This document shows, in pieces, positions 34,541 through 43,998 of a DNA stretch of 64,000 nucleotides. Position numbers and translations under genes: made by a program. Every line of letters begins with the position of its first letter. Position 1 is the stretch's first letter. The stretch lies in assembly GCF_002155685.1 (NCBI RefSeq), contig NZ_MUYK01000001.1:644174-708173 (forward strand), given 5' to 3'. The notes below the pieces were generated by a model. It was not told the DNA's origin. It saw only the letters and a program-made list of their open reading frames with translations, and searched no databases. The DNA comes from Erythrobacter colymbi. GTDB taxonomy: Bacteria; Pseudomonadota; Alphaproteobacteria; Sphingomonadales; Sphingomonadaceae.

Positions 34541-35005
34541 ATGACCGCCGCCCAACCCCGCCGCCTCAAGCCCACCGACCTCATCCCCATCGGCGAAATC
34601 GCGCGCCGTACCGGGCTCTCGGTCTCGGCGATCCGCTTCTACGAGGACAAGGGGCTGATCGAGCCGGTGCGCTCTGGCGGCAACCAGCGGCGCTTCCTGC
34701 GGTCCGACATCCGCCGCCTGTCCTTCATCCTCATCGCCCAGCGGCTCGGACTATCCTTGGGCGAGATCGAGGCGGAGCTGGCGCGGCTGCCGCAGGGGCG
34801 CACCCCCGATGTGCGCGACTGGGCCGCGATCAGCCGCACCATCCGCGCGCGGATCGAGGGGCGCATCGCCGAGCTCGAGCGCACCCGCGACCGGCTCGAC
34901 GGCTGCATCGGCTGCGGCTGCCTCAGCCTCGAGCATTGCGCGATCTGGAACCCGCAGGACGCGCTCGCCGACGAAGGCCCCGGCCCGCGCAAGCTGCTGG
35001 CCTGA
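34541..35005 (+). CDS. soxR: Redox-sensing MerR-family activator SoxR
   Basis: A 154-residue MerR regulator with a [2Fe-2S] cluster. The N-terminal winged helix reads IPIGEIARRTGLSVSAIRFYEDKGL (outline, about residues 16-40); a dimerisation helix follows. The cluster ligands are Cys122, Cys125, Cys127 and Cys133 in CIGCGCLSLEHC, exactly the C-x2-C-x-C-x5-C pattern of SoxR, followed by AIWNP. It is divergent from the VOC gene, and the SoxR box in the gap means it may also repress itself. Confidence 0.95.
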   Translation: MTAAQPRRLKPTDLIPIGEIARRTGLSVSAIRFYEDKGLIEPVRSGGNQRRFLRSDIRRLSFILIAQRLGLSLGEIEAELARLPQGRTPDVRDWAAISRTIRARIEGRIAELERTRDRLDGCIGCGCLSLEHCAIWNPQDALADEGPGPRKLLA

Positions 35006-35151
35006 CGACAGATAGCTTGCGGCGAACCGTTTACGGCCATCGACGAATGGCATAGACCTCGACCAATGGCAGGGCGCATTCCACCAACGCGGCTTTCGCG
35101 CTTGGCGCACGGCGCTAAGCTGCAGACGATTGAATCAACGGGGTCCACCAC

Positions 35152-36042
35152 ATGCTCGAACTCAATGGCGTCAGCCACACCTATCCCAACGGCACCAAGG
35201 CACTGGACGATGTGACGCTGACGATCCCCAAGGGGATGTTCGGGCTGCTCGGCCCCAACGGCGCGGGCAAATCGACCCTGATGCGCACCATCGCGACCTT
35301 GCAGGCGCCCACCCACGGTACGATCCGTTTCGGCGATATCGACGTGCTGGCCGAGCCTGACCGCCTGCGCCGCACGCTGGGCTACCTGCCGCAGGACTTC
35401 GGCGTCTATCCGCGCGTCTCGGCGCAGGTGATGCTCGATCACATGGCGGTGCTCAAGGGCGTGACCGGCAAGGGCGAGCGCAAGGCGATGGTCGAGCATC
35501 TGCTCAACCAGACCAACCTGTGGAACGTGCGCGGCAAGGCGATTGCGGGCTTTTCGGGCGGGATGCGCCAGCGCTTCGGCATTGCCCAGGCGCTGATCGG
35601 CGAGCCGGAACTGATCATCGTCGACGAGCCCACCGCTGGCCTCGACCCCGAAGAGCGCAACCGCTTCCTCAACCTCCTTGCCGGGATCGGCGAGAACGTG
35701 GTGGTGATCCTCTCCACCCACATCGTCGACGACGTCGCCGACCTGTGCCCGCGCATGGCGGTGCTGGCGGGCGGCAAGCTGCGGCTCGAAGGCGCGCCGC
35801 ACGATCTGATCGCCTCGACCAAGGGCCGCGTCTGGCAGAAGACCGTGCCGCACACACAGCTTGGCGAGATGCAGGCGCAATACGAGGTCATCTCGCACCG
35901 CTTCTTTGCGGGCGATATCGTCGTCCACGTGCTCTCCGACAGCCAGCCCGAGGGCTTCGAGCCGGTCAGCGGGGGCCTCGAGGACGTATATTTCGCGACC
36001 CTCGCCGAAACCCGCCGCGCCCCTGCCGCGCACGCCGCGTAA
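35152..36042 (+). CDS. ABC transporter ATP-binding protein
   Basis: A 296-residue ATPase with Walker A GPNGAGKST (about residues 38-46), signature FSGGMRQRFGIAQAL, Walker B LIIVDEPTAGLDP and switch His in STHIVDD. The C-terminal 80 residues are an extra domain common in drug- or lipid-type ABC-2 exporters. It lies 15 bases before a 1198-residue permease-peptidase fusion, with which it must form the transporter. The 146-base gap before it has no clear promoter that I can name. Confidence 0.92.
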   Translation: MLELNGVSHTYPNGTKALDDVTLTIPKGMFGLLGPNGAGKSTLMRTIATLQAPTHGTIRFGDIDVLAEPDRLRRTLGYLPQDFGVYPRVSAQVMLDHMAVLKGVTGKGERKAMVEHLLNQTNLWNVRGKAIAGFSGGMRQRFGIAQALIGEPELIIVDEPTAGLDPEERNRFLNLLAGIGENVVVILSTHIVDDVADLCPRMAVLAGGKLRLEGAPHDLIASTKGRVWQKTVPHTQLGEMQAQYEVISHRFFAGDIVVHVLSDSQPEGFEPVSGGLEDVYFATLAETRRAPAAHAA

Positions 36043-36057
36043 GGGAGGGCTGCCACC

Positions 36058-39000
36058 ATGCTGACCGCACGCCTCGCCGCGTTCGAAATCCGCTACCAGC
36101 TGCGCAATCCGGTCTTCTGGGTTTCGGCTGCGATCTTCTTCCTGATCGGCTTCGGCCTTTCCGCCAGCGACAATGTGAGCTTCGGCGCGCCGGGCGCGGT
36201 GCACGAGAATTCGCCCTACACGGTCGCCTTTGCGACCTCGGTGTTCACGACCTTCTACATGTTCGTGATCACTGCCTTCGTCGCCAATGCCGTGGTGCGC
36301 GACGACACGACCAAGTTCGGCCCGATGATCCGCGCGACGCCTGTGGGCGAATCGAGCTTCCTTGCGGGCCGCTTCCTCGGCGGGCTCGCCATCGCGATCC
36401 TCGGCTATCTCGCGGTGCCTGCCGGTATCGCGGTGGGCGCGGCGATGCCCTGGGTGGATCCCGAGACCGTGGGGCCGGGCGGCCTTGCGATCTACGCCTG
36501 GCCCTTCCTCATCATCGGCATTCCCAACCTGATCCTCGCCTCGGCGGTGCTGTTCAGCCTTGCCACCATCACCCGCTCGATGCTGGCGAGCTATATCGGC
36601 GCGCTGGTGCTGGTGCTGGGCTACCTCACGATCAACGCCATCGTCGCCAGCGATCCCTCCTATCAGGATGTGGTCGCGCGCTACGAGCCGCTCGGCGCAG
36701 GCGCGATCAGCGAGATCGCGCGCTACTGGACCGCGACCGAGATGAACACGCGGCTGCTCCCGTTCGAGGGCAACCTGCTGTTCAACCGCATCTTCGTGCT
36801 GGCGCTGTCGGCGGGCTTCCTCGTCCTGTCGTGGTGGCGCTTCAGCATGACCGAGCGGGCGCCTTCGCGCTGGCAGCTGCGGCGGCTGGCGAAACAGGCC
36901 GCGAAGACTGCGAAGGCCGGCGCTGTCGCGCCGCAGGTGCTGACCGCACCGGTCACTCGCAGCTTCGGCCTTGGCCATGCGCTCGCCAGCTTCCGCCTGC
37001 GCCTCCGTGCCGAGGTGATGTTCGTGCTCAAGAGCCCGGGCCTCATCGTCCTCCTGCTGCTCGCGCTGGCGCTGACGACGATCAACCTGTTCCTTGCCGA
37101 GACCACCTTCGGCACGGCCTCCTACCCGCTCACCGCCGACATCATCACCACGGTGATCGGCAGCGGCGCGCTGTTCTGCCTGATCGTCGCGGTGTTCTAC
37201 GGCGGCGAGCTGGTCTGGCGCGAGCGCGACGTGAAGATCGGCGAGATCCTCGATGCGACCCCCGTCCCTGCATGGGCGGTGTTCGTGCCCAAGATCCTCG
37301 CGGTCTTCGTGGTGCTGCTGATCATGTCGCTTTCGGGCATGGCCGCGGGCGTCCTGTTCCAGCTGGCCAAAGGCGCGCCCTCGATCGACATCGGCCTGTA
37401 TCTCACCGCCTACGTCATCCCGCAGAGCGTCGACCTGCTGATGCTGGCGGTGCTGGCGGTGTTCTTCCAGGTGCTCAGCCCCAACAAGTATGTCGGCTGG
37501 GGCCTGATCCTGGTGTGGTTCGTCAGCCGCATCTTCCTGTCGAACCTCGGCTACAACAACATCCTCTATACCTATAACGGCACCCCGCCCGAGCCGCTTA
37601 GCGACATGAACGGCAATGGCGGCTTCTGGTACGGCGCGGCGATTGCGCGGGTCTACTGGGCGTGCTTCGGCGTGGTGCTGCTGGTGCTGGCGCACTGGGC
37701 ATGGCCGCGCGGGACGGTGGTGGCGGTGGTGCCGCGACTCAAGGGCATGGCCCGGCGCGCGACGCTCGCCTCGGGCGGGATCGCGCTCGCCGCGATTGCA
37801 GGGATGGTCGGCACCGGCCTCGTCATCCAGCACAACATCAAGGAGCTGAACCGCTTCGAGACCTCGGACGAAGCCGAAACCCGCCTCGCCGAGTTCGAAC
37901 GCAAGTACCTCAAGTACGAAACCCTGCCGCGTCCGGTGGTGACCGATGTCGCCTTCGACGTGGCGATCTATCCGGATGACCGCCGGATGGAGGTGAAGGG
38001 GCATTATGACCTGCGCAACGACAGCGGGGTGCCGATCACCGAGCTGCACGTGCGGCAGGGCGATGATGCGGTGACCTTCAGCCGGCTCGACATCGCGGGC
38101 GCGAAGCTCGCCAGCCATGACCAGCGCCATGCCTATCGCATCTACCGCTTCGACACGCCGCTGGCGCCGGGCGCGACGGTGCGGCTCGACTTCGCCTCGC
38201 AGGTGTGGCGGCGCGGCTTTGCCAATGGCAGCGTGGCGACCGACATCGTCGACAACGGCACCTTCGTGAACAACTTCACCTTCGCGCCGATCATCGGGAT
38301 GGACAGGAACGGCCTGCTGCAGGACCGCACCGCGCGGCGACGGCAGGGCCTGCCCGCCGAGCTGCGCATGGCCAAGCTCGAGGATACCTCGGCGCAGGCG
38401 CGCAACTATGTCGGGGCCGACTGGGTGAATTCGAAGATCACTATCTCGACCACCGCCGACCAGGTGCCGATCGCGCCGGGCAACAAGATCTCGGACAAGG
38501 TCGAAGGCGGCCGCCGCGTCGCGGTGTTCCAGAGCCCTGCGCCGATCCTCAACTTCTTCTCGGTGCAATCGGCGCGCTATGCCGTGGCCGAGGAGCAGGC
38601 CGGGCCGGTGCTGCTGAGCGTCTACTACGATCCCAAGCACGCCTGGAACGTGCCCGCGATGCAGAAGGCGCTGAAGACGTCGCTCGCCTATTACGAGCGC
38701 AATTTCGGCCCCTACCAGTTCGGCTATGCCCGCATCATCGAGTTCCCGGGCTACCAGAGCTTCGCGCAGGCCTTCGCGGGCACCATGCCCTATTCCGAAA
38801 GCATCGGCTTTGCCGCCGACGTGCGCGATCCCGAGACGATCGACTATGTCTCCTACGTGGTCGCCCATGAGCTCGGGCACCAGTACTGGGCGCATCAGGT
38901 GATCGGCGCGAACATGCAGGGCCAGACCCTGCTGTCGGAGACGCTGGCGCAGTATTCAGCGTTGATGGTGATGAAGGAGCTCTATGGCGAGGACAAGATC

Positions 39001-39654
39001 CGCCGCTTCCTGAAGTACGAGCTCGATCGCTACCTCGCGGGCCGCAAGGGCGATCCGCTGCCCGAACAGCCGCTCTACCGGGTCGAGAACCAGCAGCACA
39101 TCCACTACCGCAAGGGCAGCCTCGTGATGTATCTGCTCCAGACCCGGCTGGGCGAGGATGCGGTGAACCGCGCGCTTGCGCGTGTGGTGGCGACCTGGCG
39201 CTTCAAGAGCGCGCCCTATCCGCGCAGCGTCGATCTGATCGCCGAGCTGCGCAAGGAGGCGAAGACCCCCGAGGATCAGGCGCTGATCACCGATCTGTTC
39301 GAGAAGATCACGATCTATGATCTCAAGGCGACCGAGGCGGCCAGCACCAAGCGCGCCGACGGCAAGTGGGTGACCCGCATCACGGTCGACGCGGGCAAGT
39401 TCTACGCCGACGGCAAGGGCGTCGAGACCCCCGCCAAACTCGCCGAAAGCATCGAGGTCGGCGCCTTCACCGAAAAGCCCGGCACCGGCGCCTTCGACAA
39501 GCAGGCGGTACTGGCGATGACCCGGATGCCGGTGAAGGGCGGCAAGCAGGTGGTGGAGATCGTCACCGCGAAGAAGCCCGCCTTTGCCGGGATCGACCCG
39601 TACAACTTCTACATCGACCGCGATGCGGACGATAACGTGGTGGCGGTGAACTGA
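36058..39654 (+). CDS. ABC-2 type permease fused to an M1-family metallopeptidase domain
   Basis: A 1198-residue fusion. Residues 1-600 hold two sets of about six membrane helices (about 15-270 and 325-590), an ABC-2 permease pair. Residues 640-1198 form an extracytoplasmic M1-type aminopeptidase domain with zinc motif His937-Glu938-x2-His941 (AHELGHQYWAHQ) and third-ligand Glu961 in LLSETLAQYS, 20 positions after His941. The RNEL/GAMEN substrate motif is not obvious; YESIGF-like PYSESIGF is in that place. Fusions of this kind occur in Proteobacteria and Bacteroidetes; the substrate is unknown. Stand-alone peptidase function is unproven. Confidence 0.88.
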   Translation: MLTARLAAFEIRYQLRNPVFWVSAAIFFLIGFGLSASDNVSFGAPGAVHENSPYTVAFATSVFTTFYMFVITAFVANAVVRDDTTKFGPMIRATPVGESSFLAGRFLGGLAIAILGYLAVPAGIAVGAAMPWVDPETVGPGGLAIYAWPFLIIGIPNLILASAVLFSLATITRSMLASYIGALVLVLGYLTINAIVASDPSYQDVVARYEPLGAGAISEIARYWTATEMNTRLLPFEGNLLFNRIFVLALSAGFLVLSWWRFSMTERAPSRWQLRRLAKQAAKTAKAGAVAPQVLTAPVTRSFGLGHALASFRLRLRAEVMFVLKSPGLIVLLLLALALTTINLFLAETTFGTASYPLTADIITTVIGSGALFCLIVAVFYGGELVWRERDVKIGEILDATPVPAWAVFVPKILAVFVVLLIMSLSGMAAGVLFQLAKGAPSIDIGLYLTAYVIPQSVDLLMLAVLAVFFQVLSPNKYVGWGLILVWFVSRIFLSNLGYNNILYTYNGTPPEPLSDMNGNGGFWYGAAIARVYWACFGVVLLVLAHWAWPRGTVVAVVPRLKGMARRATLASGGIALAAIAGMVGTGLVIQHNIKELNRFETSDEAETRLAEFERKYLKYETLPRPVVTDVAFDVAIYPDDRRMEVKGHYDLRNDSGVPITELHVRQGDDAVTFSRLDIAGAKLASHDQRHAYRIYRFDTPLAPGATVRLDFASQVWRRGFANGSVATDIVDNGTFVNNFTFAPIIGMDRNGLLQDRTARRRQGLPAELRMAKLEDTSAQARNYVGADWVNSKITISTTADQVPIAPGNKISDKVEGGRRVAVFQSPAPILNFFSVQSARYAVAEEQAGPVLLSVYYDPKHAWNVPAMQKALKTSLAYYERNFGPYQFGYARIIEFPGYQSFAQAFAGTMPYSESIGFAADVRDPETIDYVSYVVAHELGHQYWAHQVIGANMQGQTLLSETLAQYSALMVMKELYGEDKIRRFLKYELDRYLAGRKGDPLPEQPLYRVENQQHIHYRKGSLVMYLLQTRLGEDAVNRALARVVATWRFKSAPYPRSVDLIAELRKEAKTPEDQALITDLFEKITIYDLKATEAASTKRADGKWVTRITVDAGKFYADGKGVETPAKLAESIEVGAFTEKPGTGAFDKQAVLAMTRMPVKGGKQVVEIVTAKKPAFAGIDPYNFYIDRDADDNVVAVN

Positions 39655-39679
39655 GGCCTTGTTCCCCTCCCTTCGGTCT

Positions 39680-39783
39680 CCCCTCCCTTCAGGGAGGGGC
39701 TGGGGGGTGGGGCGAGGCCAAAGGCCTCGCACGTGGCCGCTGGCATGGAGCCCCCACCCCCAACCCCTCCCCAAGGGGAGGGG
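39680..39783. repeat. CCCTCCC/GGGAGGG palindromic element (copy 2, long inverted repeat)
   Basis: Three hairpins in a row: CCCCTCCCT-TC-AGGGAGGGG (39680-39699), GCGAGGCC-AAA-GGCCTCGC (39712-39730) and CCCCTCCCC-AA-GGGGAGGGG (39764-39783). The outer two with their flanking GGGGGGTGGGG and CCCCCACCCCC form one larger inverted repeat of about 33-base arms. Related to 9871-9990. It occupies the whole convergent gap between the M1 fusion and the SixA-like gene. Confidence 0.75.
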
Positions 39784-39795
39784 AGACGGGAGGCC

Positions 39796-40335
39796 TTAGC
39801 CCTCCGGCCCCAGTGCCGGGTCGAGATCGCGGGGCCGCGCGAAGTGGACCAGCTCGGCGCAATAGCGCTTGAGCTCGCTCCAGTGGGCGATGTCGCATTC
39901 GAGCACGGCGTAGGCGGCGGTCGGGAACTTGACGACGGCCTCCTTGAACAGGGCGTTCTCCTTGCCCGGCGCGACCAGTTCGAGCAGCACGTCCTGAAGG
40001 CCGGGATTGTGGCCTGAAATGAGGATCGCCTTCGCCTCATCGTCACCCGTGCCCGCATGGGCCTCGATCGTCTCGACGATGGTGTCGAAGCTCGCGAGAT
40101 AGAGCCGCTGGTCGTAGACCGGCTCGACATCGGGGAGCGCGCCTTCCAGCGTCAGCTTCACGCGGACTGCCGGGCTGGCGAGCACCTTGTCCCACTTCAC
40201 CCCGTGGTCGCGGATATGCTTGCCGATCAGCTCCGCGCCCTTGCGGCCGCGCGCGTTCAGCCCGCGGTCGAAATCGCGCTGGGCGGTATCGTCCCAGTCG
40301 GACTTGGCATGGCGCAGGAGGCCGAGAATCTTCAT
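39796..40335 (-). CDS. SixA-like histidine phosphatase
   Basis: A 179-residue histidine phosphatase of branch 1. The catalytic motif is Arg-His-Ala (LLRHAKSDW, about residues 6-14), followed by DFDRGLNARGRKGAELIG and a second His in LISGHNPGLQD (about 112-122). E. coli SixA removes phosphate from phosphohistidine in the nitrogen PTS; whether this protein does so is unknown. Its ATG overlaps the stop of the DinG-like helicase gene (ATGA), so the two are co-translated. Confidence 0.87.
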   Translation of the reverse strand: MKILGLLRHAKSDWDDTAQRDFDRGLNARGRKGAELIGKHIRDHGVKWDKVLASPAVRVKLTLEGALPDVEPVYDQRLYLASFDTIVETIEAHAGTGDDEAKAILISGHNPGLQDVLLELVAPGKENALFKEAVVKFPTAAYAVLECDIAHWSELKRYCAELVHFARPRDLDPALGPEG

Positions 40336-43094
40336 GGCTGGGAGGTTTCTCCTGCTGGCTCGCTCACCCCATGGCGACCGCCTTCCACAACACCAGCCGC
40401 GAGCCGTTGTAAAGCCTGATCGAGCGTCACGCGCAGCACCGGCGTGCCTTTCGGAAAAGCGGAAAGCAGCCGTGAGGGGAAGGCGGGGGAGAGGACGATG
40501 AAGTGGCCCGCATCGTCCTTGCTGCGGATCAGCCGCCCGAAGGCCTGTGCCAGCCGCGCGCGGATGATGCGGTCGTCATAGGCAGAGCCGCCCCCTGCGA
40601 GCCTGCGCGCCTTGTGGAGGATATCGGGCCGCGGCCAGGGCACCTGCTCCATGACCACGCAGCGCAGCGAATGGCCGGGCACGTCCACACCATCTCTCAG
40701 CGCATCGGTGCCGATCAGGCTGGCGCGCGGATCGTCGCGGAAGATGTCGACGAGGGTGCCGGTGTCGATCGGGTCGACGTGCTGGGCATAGACCGGGAGC
40801 CCTGCGCGCGCGAGACGGTCGGCGATGCGGCCATGCACCGCGCGCAGCCGCCGGATCGCGGTGAACAGGCCGAGCACGCCGCCCCCGCTTGCCTCGATGA
40901 TCCGCGCATAGGCCCCGGCGAGCGCGGGCAGATCGCCCTTGGCGATATCGGTGACGATCAGCACTTCGGCCCGTGTCGCGTAATCGAAGGGGCTCTCCGC
41001 CGCCGAGAGCAGCGGTGCGACCTCGACATGGGCTGCGCCCGAACGCTGGATCGCGCTTGCCCAGCGGTCATCGTCTTCCGTGCGGTCGGTGAGGGTTGCG
41101 CTGGTCAGCAGCACGCCGTGCGCGGGTTCGAGCACCACCCTCGCAAATGGCTTCATCGGATCGAGCCAGCGCCGGTGGATCGCCACGTCGAACTCCCGCG
41201 CGTCCGAGCGGTCGACCGCGAGCCAGTCGACGAACTCCGGGTCGGCAGGCCCGCCCAGCCGGTCGAGCAGCGCTTCCCACGCGGCCAGCAATTCGATCCG
41301 CCATGCGAGCGCAAACCGCGCCCCCTCGATCCGCGCGCGGCCTTGGGCGTCGAGCCAGTCGGGGGGCTCGGCGAGGATCGCCTCCAGCCGTCCGCCCAGC
41401 CGGATCAGCGGCACGCGGATGGAGGCGAGCGCTTCGGCGGCGGCGCTGGCGGCCTCGATCACCTCGCCCGGCAGGCCCGCGGCCTCGGTCTCGATCCCGT
41501 AGCCTGCATCGATCCCGCCGCTCTCGTCGCGGGCATAGGTCGCGGTCCGCACGGCGGCGAGCAGGGCTTCGATGGGGCCGAAGGGGCTGTTCTCGCCGAT
41601 GCGTTGCAGCCACCCGTCCGAGGGGAGGAGCTGCCCCGCCTTGCACGCCGCGCTGATCGCCTCGGCACCGGCATCGTCGTAGCTGGCAATGTCCGCGAGC
41701 CGCGCCGAAAGCCCGCGCCGCCGCCCGCGCGATTCCTTCTCCGGGCCGATGATCCAGCGGCGAAGCTCGATCGTCTCCTGCCCGCTCAGGGTCGCGGCGA
41801 AGGTGCTGTCGGCGGCGTCGAAGACATGGTGGCCCTCGTCGAAGATCAGCCGCGTCGGGCGCTGGTTGGGGTCGCGGGCGCGGGCGGCGTTGACCATCAC
41901 CAGTGCGTGGTTGGCGATCACCAGATCGGCCTGCGCCGAGTCCCGCGCCGCGCGCTCGATGAAGCACTTCCGGTAGTGCGGGCACCCGGCATAGATGCAC
42001 TCGCCGCGCTGGTCGGTCAGCGCCGCGATCCCGCGCTTGCGGAACAGCGTCCCGAGCCACCCCGGCAGATCGCCGCCGATCATGTCGCCATCGCGGGTAT
42101 AGGCCCCCCAGCGCGCGACCAGCTGCGCAAGGATCGCAGGTCGCCCCGCAAAGCCGCCTTGCAGCGCGTCTTCGAGGTTCAGCAGGCAGAGGTAATTCTC
42201 GCGGCCCTTGCGCACCACCACCGGTGGCGTGCCGTCGGGGCGCTTGACCGGCCAGGCGCGGCGGCTTTCCGCGCGCAGCTGGCGTTGCAGGTTCTTGGTG
42301 AAGGTCGAGACCCAGACGGTGCCGCCACTCAGCCCCGCCCAGACCGAGGCGGGGGCGAGATAGCCCAGCGTCTTGCCGATCCCCGTCCCCGCCTGCGCCA
42401 GCGCGAGATGCGGGCGGCCGGGGGCCGAGCGCGGCGCGAAGATGCGCGACACGTCCTGCGCATAGGCGCGCTGGCCCTCGCGCTGTTCGGCGCCCTCGCC
42501 GGTGAGGTGTGCGAGCTGCTGCTGCACGGCTTGCGGATCGAGTTCCACCTGCCGCGGGGCGGGGCGCTCGCCCGCTTCCTCCCATTCGGGCAGCTTGGCG
42601 AAGAGCCAGCGCTCGGCCTTCTCGGGCTTGGCGATGTGGGGGCGCAGCACCTGCGCCCACGGCCAGCGCAGGCGTTCGAGGGATTGGACGGCGCTCCACG
42701 CGCCCTCGCGCTCGAACCATTCGGGGTCCTGACAGGTCGCCACCAGCGCCCCCGCCGCGCGCTGGAGCATTTCGGGCACCGCGGCGTCGTTCTCGGGCAC
42801 CGGCAGCCCCAGCGCCTCGGCCAGCCCGCGCGGGGTGGGCACGCAGAAGCGCGCGGGGTGGATGAAGGCGAAGGCCTCGAGCAGGTCGAGCCCCGAGAGG
42901 TCGGGATAGCCGAGACGGCTCGCCACGAGCGGCGCGTTCAGGAGCAGCACCGGCGTATCGGCGGCGGCCATGATCGCATCGCCTTTGGACACGGCCTGCG
43001 TCCCGCCGCTCGCGGAGCGCAGCCAGTGGCCGCCGTGGCTGGCATGGAGCGCGGGCAGGGCCAAAGGGTCAGGAAGCGGATCGGGGAGGCTCAC
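40332..43094 (-). CDS. DinG/XPD-like ATP-dependent DNA helicase
   Basis: Superfamily 2 Fe-S helicase, 920 residues from a GTG at 43094; an ATG at 42971 is an alternative start and the frame is open further upstream. Walker A is AQAGTGIGKTLGYLAP. Four cysteines for the Fe-S domain are seen in NYLCLLNL and, much later, GECIYAGCPHYRKC (Cys-x4-Cys-x5-Cys). The Walker B/DEAH box appears as LIFDEGHHVFD. Motifs V/VI lie in SLIGTDALRDGVDVPG and LAQAFGRLIRSKDD. DinG unwinds R-loops and D-loops during repair. A divergent N-terminus carries no exonuclease domain. Confidence 0.9.
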   Translation of the reverse strand: MSLPDPLPDPLALPALHASHGGHWLRSASGGTQAVSKGDAIMAAADTPVLLLNAPLVASRLGYPDLSGLDLLEAFAFIHPARFCVPTPRGLAEALGLPVPENDAAVPEMLQRAAGALVATCQDPEWFEREGAWSAVQSLERLRWPWAQVLRPHIAKPEKAERWLFAKLPEWEEAGERPAPRQVELDPQAVQQQLAHLTGEGAEQREGQRAYAQDVSRIFAPRSAPGRPHLALAQAGTGIGKTLGYLAPASVWAGLSGGTVWVSTFTKNLQRQLRAESRRAWPVKRPDGTPPVVVRKGRENYLCLLNLEDALQGGFAGRPAILAQLVARWGAYTRDGDMIGGDLPGWLGTLFRKRGIAALTDQRGECIYAGCPHYRKCFIERAARDSAQADLVIANHALVMVNAARARDPNQRPTRLIFDEGHHVFDAADSTFAATLSGQETIELRRWIIGPEKESRGRRRGLSARLADIASYDDAGAEAISAACKAGQLLPSDGWLQRIGENSPFGPIEALLAAVRTATYARDESGGIDAGYGIETEAAGLPGEVIEAASAAAEALASIRVPLIRLGGRLEAILAEPPDWLDAQGRARIEGARFALAWRIELLAAWEALLDRLGGPADPEFVDWLAVDRSDAREFDVAIHRRWLDPMKPFARVVLEPAHGVLLTSATLTDRTEDDDRWASAIQRSGAAHVEVAPLLSAAESPFDYATRAEVLIVTDIAKGDLPALAGAYARIIEASGGGVLGLFTAIRRLRAVHGRIADRLARAGLPVYAQHVDPIDTGTLVDIFRDDPRASLIGTDALRDGVDVPGHSLRCVVMEQVPWPRPDILHKARRLAGGGSAYDDRIIRARLAQAFGRLIRSKDDAGHFIVLSPAFPSRLLSAFPKGTPVLRVTLDQALQRLAAGVVEGGRHGVSEPAGETSQP

Positions 43095-43240
43095 GCCCGC
43101 CACGATGGGCGAGGCCGCGCGGCTTGTAAACGCACCGGGGTGGCTTGTCCCGCATCGCGCGCGCGGCAGCCCGGCCTCTAACCTCTGCTTAATCCTTTGA
43201 TGGCACGCTGGAAATCTTGGAATCGTCAGGGGATGGCGCA

Positions 43241-43840
43241 ATGAGTTTCGGACGCAAGGGGGCGATCCCCGGACAGGCACCCCTTGGCGGACCGCGCGCG
43301 GCCGCCGGTTCCGGGCCTCGCCCCGCCACCCCGATCGACCCTCGGGCCGCCGAAATCGCCGCGCGGCGCGAGGCCTTCCTCGCCGCCGAACGCGCCCGCC
43401 GCGAGGAGCAGGGCGGCGAGTACGACGCTCTCGCCAATCTGCGCAACGCGCCGCGCCCCGCCACCCGCCGCGAGGAACCGGTGGGCGACAGCTGGAATCC
43501 GATTTCCGAAAGCCAGCTGCGCGCCGCGCGCGGGGGCAAGAGCGGGCGGACCAACTACATGTTGGGCGATCCGCGCAAGCGCTCGCTGGCGCTCGCCTAT
43601 GTGTACTGGTATTTCTGCGCACCCATCGGGATGCACCGCATCTATTGCGGGCACAAGGAGAGCGGCATCTACCAGATGGCGCTGTTCATCGGCGGGCTGG
43701 TGCTGCTCGCGATCTGGGCGCCGCTCGGCATCGCATCGCTGATTGCGTGGTTCGTGTGGATCATCGCCGACCTGTTCCTGATCCCGGGCATGATGCGGCG
43801 GTTCAAGGCCGAGCACGCCGAATACCTCGATTTCGCCTGA
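43241..43840 (+). CDS. TM2-domain membrane protein with a long charged N-terminal region
   Basis: From the ATG at 43241 (preceded by AGGGGA), 199 residues. Residues 1-115 are Pro/Arg/Ala/Glu-rich with a likely coiled segment (EIAARREAFLAAERARREEQGG, outline). The TM2 module follows: SLALAYVYWYFCAPIGMHRIYCG (outline), then helix two with LFIGGLVLLAIWAPLG and WFVWIIADLFLIPGMMRRF. TM2 proteins occur widely; the function is unknown. It is divergent from the DinG-like gene. Confidence 0.85.
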   Translation: MSFGRKGAIPGQAPLGGPRAAAGSGPRPATPIDPRAAEIAARREAFLAAERARREEQGGEYDALANLRNAPRPATRREEPVGDSWNPISESQLRAARGGKSGRTNYMLGDPRKRSLALAYVYWYFCAPIGMHRIYCGHKESGIYQMALFIGGLVLLAIWAPLGIASLIAWFVWIIADLFLIPGMMRRFKAEHAEYLDFA

Positions 43841-43864
43841 ACCTCGCGCGGGGTTCGGTGGGCA

Positions 43865-43916
43865 CCAGAGCCCCTCCAGACCCCGCCAGACCCCCTCCAG
43901 ACCCCCTCCAGACCCG
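43865..43916. repeat. CAGACCCCCTCCAG intergenic repeat, copy 2 (tandem)
   Basis: Between the TM2 gene and lysS, four-and-a-half imperfect units of about 12 bases (AGACCCCCTCC) run head to tail from CCAGAGCCCCTCC to CCAGACCCG. It ends with ACCCG as in the 28 kb copy and is followed by a TTTCGCGGGG segment. Confidence 0.75.
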
Positions 43917-43998
43917 TTTCGCGGGGGGCTTTTGGCGCGGTTTCACGTGAAACATCGGCTTGCAAGCCGCCGCGCCTTGCGCAATGGCCGCGCTCGTC

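Noticed and set aside
34639..38895. A 1418-residue open frame on the minus strand opposite the ABC/M1 genes
   Set aside because: It is antisense to three clear genes, is dominated by His/Arg/Asp/Gly from GC-rich codon shadows, and has no domain or start signal.
40332..43622. The full open frame upstream of the DinG-like helicase as extra N-terminal domain
   Set aside because: The first 176 residues are Arg/Ala/Ser-rich, overlap the divergent TM2 gene, and resemble antisense shadow; the GTG at 43094 fits helicase homology better.
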